From Collariella sp. IMI 366227 (taxonomy: Eukaryota > Ascomycota > Sordariomycetes > Sordariales > Chaetomiaceae), in contig JAPEUS010000005.1 of the NCBI GenBank assembly GCA_027946355.1, positions 1,612,001 to 1,676,000 on the forward strand: DNA of 64,000 bases. The letters run 5' to 3'. A program made the translations under genes and the position numbers. The notes beneath the pieces were generated by a model, which was not told the origin of the DNA, made no database searches, and worked only from the letters and a program-made list of their open reading frames with translations. Positions 58,794-64,000 of this stretch are shown one piece after another (the stretch's first letter is position 1; the number at the start of each line of letters is the position of its first letter).

Positions 58794-60517
58794 TTAGTAG
58801 CAGCCCTGCATGTGAGCAAACACCGGGACCTGGTGGTGGAACGGCACCGGGTGGTGCAGCTGCGGCAGGACCTGCGGTGGTGGTGGCGGTTGGGCATACC
58901 GCAGCACGTCCCAGACATACTGGTGGAGCGGAAACTTGGGCGGTGGCGCCGGCGCGCACATGGGCTGAACCGGGAGTGGGGAGAGGGCCGGCATTGAGGG
59001 TTCCGGGACGGCTGCCATGTGATAGGGGTTGTGGTGGAAGTAGTCCGGTTGTGGTGGGCATTGCTGCTGGTGGTGGTGGTGGTGTTGATATGGTACCATC
59101 CTCGGTTGCTCCTCCGGGTTGTAGATGGCCGGCTCCGCTGCTCCCATGGGGCCGTGGGCTTGTGGTGGCGGCGTCTTGGCCTCGGGCATGTCCTCCAGCA
59201 AGTCATCGTCCAAGTCATCGTCCGACAGGTCAGAGCAGCTCGAGCCGAGCGATCCGTCGTCGGACGAGCACGTCGACTCGTCGTCCGAGGACGCGGGCGA
59301 GAGCGGCGCGTCGTCAAAGTCGTACTCCTCGTCGGCGTCCATGAGCGATTCCTCGCAAACGTAGTTGGTGTGGCCTGGCGAATCAGGCTGCGGCTGGGCC
59401 GCCGGTGATTCGGTAAACCTGGCGCAGGCGAGGATCTGGGCCCGGAGCTCAGCGAGCGTGATCCTCTGTTCCGGGTTCCGGGTGAATATCCTCCCCAGGA
59501 TGTCGTTCAGTTCATCCGACACCGGCAGGATGGTCTTCAAGAAGTCCTGGCTCTTGGCATAAGCCCGGTACGTGGAATCCTCATAGGATGCCTGCTTCCA
59601 TGGGTTCCGTCCACAGGTGAGGTTCACCAGGATGACTCCAAGGCTCCAAACATCATTTGGGGCGCAGTAGTAAAACGGCCTTCCTGAAGAGTGATCCAGA
59701 CATTCTAGAAAGGAGGAAAAAAGAGAAAAGTCAGTTGGAGTCCAGGGGCTGAGTTGAAAACGGGCGGACGGCTGTCGCACCGAGGGGCCGGCAACGCAGA
59801 GAAAGAAAAAGCCATGGATATTGAAAACCTACCTGGCGACATATAAAACGTAGAGCCGCATCCGTAGTCCTCGGAGCGGTCAGAAGAGGTAGCAAGGCCA
59901 AAGTCTGCCAACTTGACAGTCTCGCCCATGTCAGAGACGAGGATGTTCTCCGGCTTCAAGTCCCGATGATAAATGCCCAGGCTATGGCAATGCTCCACGG
60001 CATCCAGGATTTGGAGAAAGACCTTCTTGGCCAGCTCATCCTTACCCACGTACTGCCCGCGCTCGGTGATGTTGAAGAACAGGTCACCCTCGGGGCAGTA
60101 CTCCAGAACAACGTAAATGCAGTCCAGGCAGTCGATAATCTTCAGGATCGAGACCACATTCCGATGGGTCGATGCATGGTAATGCAACCTGATCTCCCTG
60201 GTCTGAAAAGCCACCTGGCGGCGGTCCAGCGGCGTCCCATCCGGGTTGAACTTTCCGAGGCACTTGACGGCATAGCGGACGCTAGTCTTGGTGTCGACGG
60301 CCGAGTACACGACCCCGTAGGCGCCGGTGCCCACGATGCCCGTCAGCTGCAGCGAGCCGGTGATGAACCTCCCTAACCTCTCCTCCGGCGTTACCGGGGC
60401 GAAGCGGGGCAGGCACGGCTGCTGGACGGCGAGATGCTGGTTCGGGATGGCGCACGGCTGGCCGAATGCTGGCGATGCTGGTGGTGTGGGATATCCGAAC
60501 ATTGAAACATGCTGCAT
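58794..60517 (-). CDS. Ran1/Pat1/SKS1-type serine/threonine kinase
   Basis: Two exons (60517-59833 and 59704-58794) with a 128-base intron give 531 residues. The start MQHVSMFGYPTPPASPAF is the first in-frame ATG. Kinase motifs are GIVGTGAYGVVYSAVD (glycine loop), YAVKCLG (Lys), YHRDLKPENILVS, LADFGLATSS and GCGSTFYMSPECLD. This last motif, with NDVWSLGVILVNLTCGRNPW, is the signature of the fission-yeast Ran1/Pat1 and budding-yeast SKS1/VHS1 group. Those kinases link nutrients to growth, meiosis or filamentation. After the domain a long tail has acidic Ser/Asp clusters (SSDDESTCSSDDGSLGSSC), then Pro/His/Gln-rich low complexity with a His5 run. The tail may hold regulatory phosphosites. The gene stands alone, with very long flanks on both sides. 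Confidence 0.93.
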
Positions 60518-63500
60518 GATCCGGCCTTTGCTCCTGGCTCTCCTGTCCGGCGATGTGGTTTGAGAAGATGGAAAGTTCCGGACAACCCAGTCGGATGCAA
60601 GTCCAAGTGGGGTTGAGAGAAAAAGAAAAGGAAACAGCACTAAAAGAGGAAATGGCTCCTTGGGCAAGTCTCCGGCGGAATGGCAATGTCCTCAAATCCA
60701 AAAAAAAAACAAAAAAAAAAACACCTATGTCCTTCCGGGCTGGCTTGAGAATGTCCTGGTTTGACTCCTTCCTTAAAATGGGCGTCCGTGTCCTGGTTCG
60801 CAACAAAGATGACCTCGAGTGAACGAGTCAAGGCGGGTGGTTATGAGCCGTGGTGGAACGGTGGTTGGGTGCCAACGGCAGTTAGGGGTGAAGGATCCAC
60901 AGTTGGTCGGCGGTGGTTGAAAGGGGCGAGTGAAGGGACAGACTCCCACGACAACTGGTTCGAAGAGAACCAGAGGCGAACTTGATAAGAAGGGAGGGAA
61001 AGGGTAGAGGATGAATGAGTGTCGTGAAAGGAGGCGGTCGGCGGGAAGAGTGAGGCAGAAGGTGGATGCGGGCTGGATCTTCGTTGATATGTCTCGACAT
61101 CACTGACTGGCTCGCTGGGCCGCCCCGTTCTCATGAAGAGCACAGCGTGCCTCCTTGACCTTGCCCCCCTTGCCCGCCCTCGAATTGCGTGGTTTCGCCA
61201 TCTGCCGTGGCTTGATTGGCCCCAGAGGTCCCTTGTCAGACGGGCCCAGTTCTCGATGCGCCTCTTCATTGCCCAGCATTGGCAAGGGTCCCTCACTGGC
61301 GGACGGGTGTGGGTACCGTCCAGGTTGCTCTGACTGGGCACAGGCCACACCTCCTGGCCGTGAGACCCACGGAAACAGTGCGCCATCCTATTCTTAATCT
61401 TGGTTGCGCGGCGCTAGCTTGCAAGCAGGATGGCGCGGGTGGGAACGAAGAGGTGTGGACGGGCCGGGGTGGCCTGCTGTTTCCTGGCCAAGCAGATGGG
61501 CTCCGCTCATGCACGGCGAGAGCAGGTTGTGATGAGTGGCCGAGGACGGGACTGGGCTGACACAGATGCGCCCAGTCAGAATGCCGTGTGTCACTGCCTC
61601 CCTGCTTAGGATTTGCCCGAGCATCAGCCCACGCAGGGTTTGCTTTGTGGGCGCTCGGGACACCCTCCTCATGACCAAACGGCCACACCTCCCGTCCCGT
61701 GTGTCCCGCCGCCCTGTTTGGCTGCTGGTCGGCTGGCATGTGGGGCGAGCAATGCGTGTGTCTGGTGGGTGGGTGGGTGTGGGTAGCCGGCGCCCCGTGA
61801 CATGCAGTCTTTGCTTTTGGGCAACGAAGTTCGCTGCGGGGCCCGGAGCTGGCGAAACATCTCTCCTGATAGACAAGCCCACGGGGCATTTGTGGGCTGC
61901 TTGTGGTGATGCTCTTTGGGGAAGCTCTTCGGTCATGACGATGGATGACGGGGGAGGCGAGGCTTGAATCGGCCGCCGGTGAGCACAAGCCGATATTGAC
62001 CGTGGCCCTTGAGTCTTGTGCAACGACTGGCTCTTTGATGATGAGTCGCCGACGGTGATCTCGTGGAGAGGTTGTAAGGCAGAAGAAGCCTGAAGCCTTC
62101 CCGGGTTGCCAGAGACGGCATTGATTGGCTGCCACACCCCAAAACTGAGAGCTCAGAGAGACGATTCTCAAACTCTCCGTGAACCGTTGTTTCTGCAGAT
62201 CAGCAGCTGCCGTTCGGGTGGATGATTTCAAGGCCAAGCAGAAACGCCTTCGCTAGGCTGAATGAATCCGCGATGCCGCCGTTATCAATCAGCCTCTACT
62301 CCGTAAAAGCCCCAGGCCGCGTCCCTCTGCATCTCGGTGGGCTCCCTATTCCGCTGGCTGTGGCCTGGGTGAGCAGCCTTCTACGCAGCAGCGTCCCCCC
62401 GTGGGTCGTCAGGACGAGGGCGAGTCAGAGTCTTAGAGTCAGGTCTCGAGACTTGAAGAACCGGAGACGCCTCGTGTTGTTCAGAACAACTCACAAGCCT
62501 GCAACAACTGGTTCGCAATGGACGGAGAGCCGGAGACGCACGCCTGGTCCTGACAAAGCCAAGCCGGCCACGTTCTCGGCAGACCATGACAGTGGAACCG
62601 CTAGGCAAGCGAGGTGGACGGCGGCGTGGGAAGATCGGATGCTCGAGCCAGGAGGGGGCCCCTGCAATCGATAGCCTTCCACTTCCCGGCGATGGAATGT
62701 CTGGGCTGGGTCAGGGGAGTTGGGTTGGTTTGTTTTCGGAATCGTGGCACGGACGGACGCCAACCGAAGCAGCCGCTTGCTCTCCGCTTTGCCATCTTGC
62801 CGTGGACTCATGAAATCCCCCGGCAACGTTATCCATTGAGATTAGACTTGTTTTCGCGCTGTGGAAGCAGGATTGGCTACTAGCGCCAGGATCAAATGTC
62901 TTGATTCATCATTGGGAATCTCACAGCCATAGCTCTTTCTCAACAGAAATCAAAAGAAAGAGTGAGAAGAAATGAAACGGAAAGCAACAACACACTAATT
63001 TGTGTTGGATCTAAAGACACAGAATGTATATACGAATAGTATGCACTTTGGAGAAAGCCTCGTCTTCCTTATGACGGCGCAAGTTGAAACTGAATTGTCA
63101 CAAATTCAACCGACTTAAACGCCCGGGAGTCTCAGTCGAAGCCGCAGGATGCTGCGTCTTCTTTGACGCCCGCCTGCTGTCACAGGATTCGGCCAGCCGC
63201 AGTCGCCCACCCACAGGCGACGGACAGGCGCATGAAGAGCAGCAGCCTGTCAGCGCGTTCACATTCTGCGCATAACGACGTCAACAAAAGACACCACGCT
63301 GACACGTCTCGGCAACGGAGACCCCCTTTCCTCGTGGCCATCACTCCAGAAGCCTCTCGCAACTCTAGCTCTCCTATCCTGGCCTGCTCCGGGCTTGTGT
63401 TTATCCAAGGATCCAGCCTTTTCTCGCAGCGGCTGTGTTGTTTCTGGCCCAGCCACAGACGCGCAGACAGTCAACGCTGCACAGCAGGGACCTTCCTGCC

Positions 63501-64000
63501 ATCTGCCGAACTCCCACAGGGCTCCATACCAAAAGGGAGGGCCAACTCGCAGGCAGCCGAACATCCCGCTCGCCAGCAGATGCCAGCGGGCTACCTTCTT
63601 GATCTGCGGATCTTCAGCGCCCGGCCGCTGCAGACGCATCTCAAACGTCTGAAGCCTCGGGACCCTGTCGTGGGAACCATGATGCGGCATTGAGCCCGGG
63701 ACTTGGTGGCCGTTGACTCATGATGCTGGACAAGATCAGACGGACCCAGTTTGCCGTTTGGAACGTTGTTGCGCGCCCGTCGATCCTCTGCTGATGACCA
63801 CCCTCGGCAGGTTTGAGGCATCTGTGTCAGGTTGCATGATGAGGCAGAATTCTTCAGGTTAACGTGATGTCGAAACGAAAATCTTTCAAGAGGGCATGAT
63901 CTGGCTGCCAACACAAGATCATTGTGGCATGCTGATCAACTGCCACTGTCATAGCCCTCGCTCATCACCAGTGATCCAGTTCCATGATAGTGGACGATCC
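60518..64000. other. Upstream region of the kinase gene to the window edge, no gene recognised
   Basis: About 3.5 kb. It contains an A9CA10 run at about 60702-60721 and pyrimidine-rich stretches on the minus strand near 60960-61080 that fit a long 5' leader of the kinase. Long minus-strand frames at 61293-62237 are Pro/Arg/His-rich without domain matches that I know. Confidence 0.5.

Noticed and set aside
61293..62237. A 314-codon minus-strand open frame
   Set aside because: Pro/Arg/His/Ser-rich, overlapped by a long frame in another phase, no domain, and no sign of intron logic. It fits chance in G+C-rich DNA.

Overview
The window is nuclear DNA of a filamentous ascomycete, most likely a Sordariomycete (Sordariales-like). 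The evidence is short introns of about 46 to 143 bp with GTRAGT-type donors and CTAAC/CTGAC branch points, G+C-rich third codon positions, a fungus-specific CFEM protein, an ENA-type Na+-ATPase and a Tad1-like non-LTR retrotransposon. I cannot name the species.

Layout. 1-2760: a 5'-truncated non-LTR retrotransposon bounded by an exact 14-bp target-site duplication. 4.3-10.2 kb: GFA-type zinc protein (+), ribokinase (-), C2H2 zinc-finger protein (-). 11.8-19.2 kb: eIF3j/HCR1 (+), mitochondrial MDM31 (-), the pre-rRNA/40S factor PNO1 (+) and a RAD60/Esc2-like protein with SUMO-like domains (-). 20.6-24.3 kb: peroxisomal 2,4-dienoyl-CoA reductase SPS19 (+) and a HOL1-like MFS transporter (-). 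26-29.3 kb: CFEM protein (+), CSN8/PSMD8-like protein (-), pogo-type transposase remnant (-) and a pure polypurine tract. 29.8-36.6 kb: ENA ATPase (-) and an acidic AT-hook protein (+). 38.5-46 kb: CSC1/OSCA channel (+), FabG-like SDR (+) and a repeat-containing orphan protein (+). 46.7-54 kb: DPM1 (+), TMA7 (-), spliceosomal kinase PRP4 (+) and a cytosolic subtilisin-like protease (-). 58.8-60.5 kb: Ran1/SKS1-type kinase (-), isolated between about 4.8 kb and at least 3.5 kb without recognisable genes.

How the genes relate. This is an ordinary eukaryotic mixture, not a pathway cluster. Several genes serve translation and ribosome assembly (eIF3j, PNO1, TMA7), and PRP4 serves splicing. Two housekeeping pairs are head to head with short shared promoters (MDM31/PNO1 and TMA7/PRP4). 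Several others act in ion and stress physiology (ENA ATPase, CSC1 channel, HOL1-like carrier, Ran1-like kinase).

A dominant feature is that many conserved genes carry single-base insertions or deletions at short G or C runs, while neighbouring genes are perfectly open. PRP4 and the protease need only one and two single-base changes to be complete. I regard most of these as sequence or assembly errors rather than true pseudogenes, but cannot prove it. I found no convincing new multi-gene system. The most unusual items are a predicted 2-nt microexon in PNO1, three GC-AG introns, the retrotransposon with intact ends, the decayed pogo transposase beside a 196-nt pure purine tract, and a repeat-rich orphan protein.
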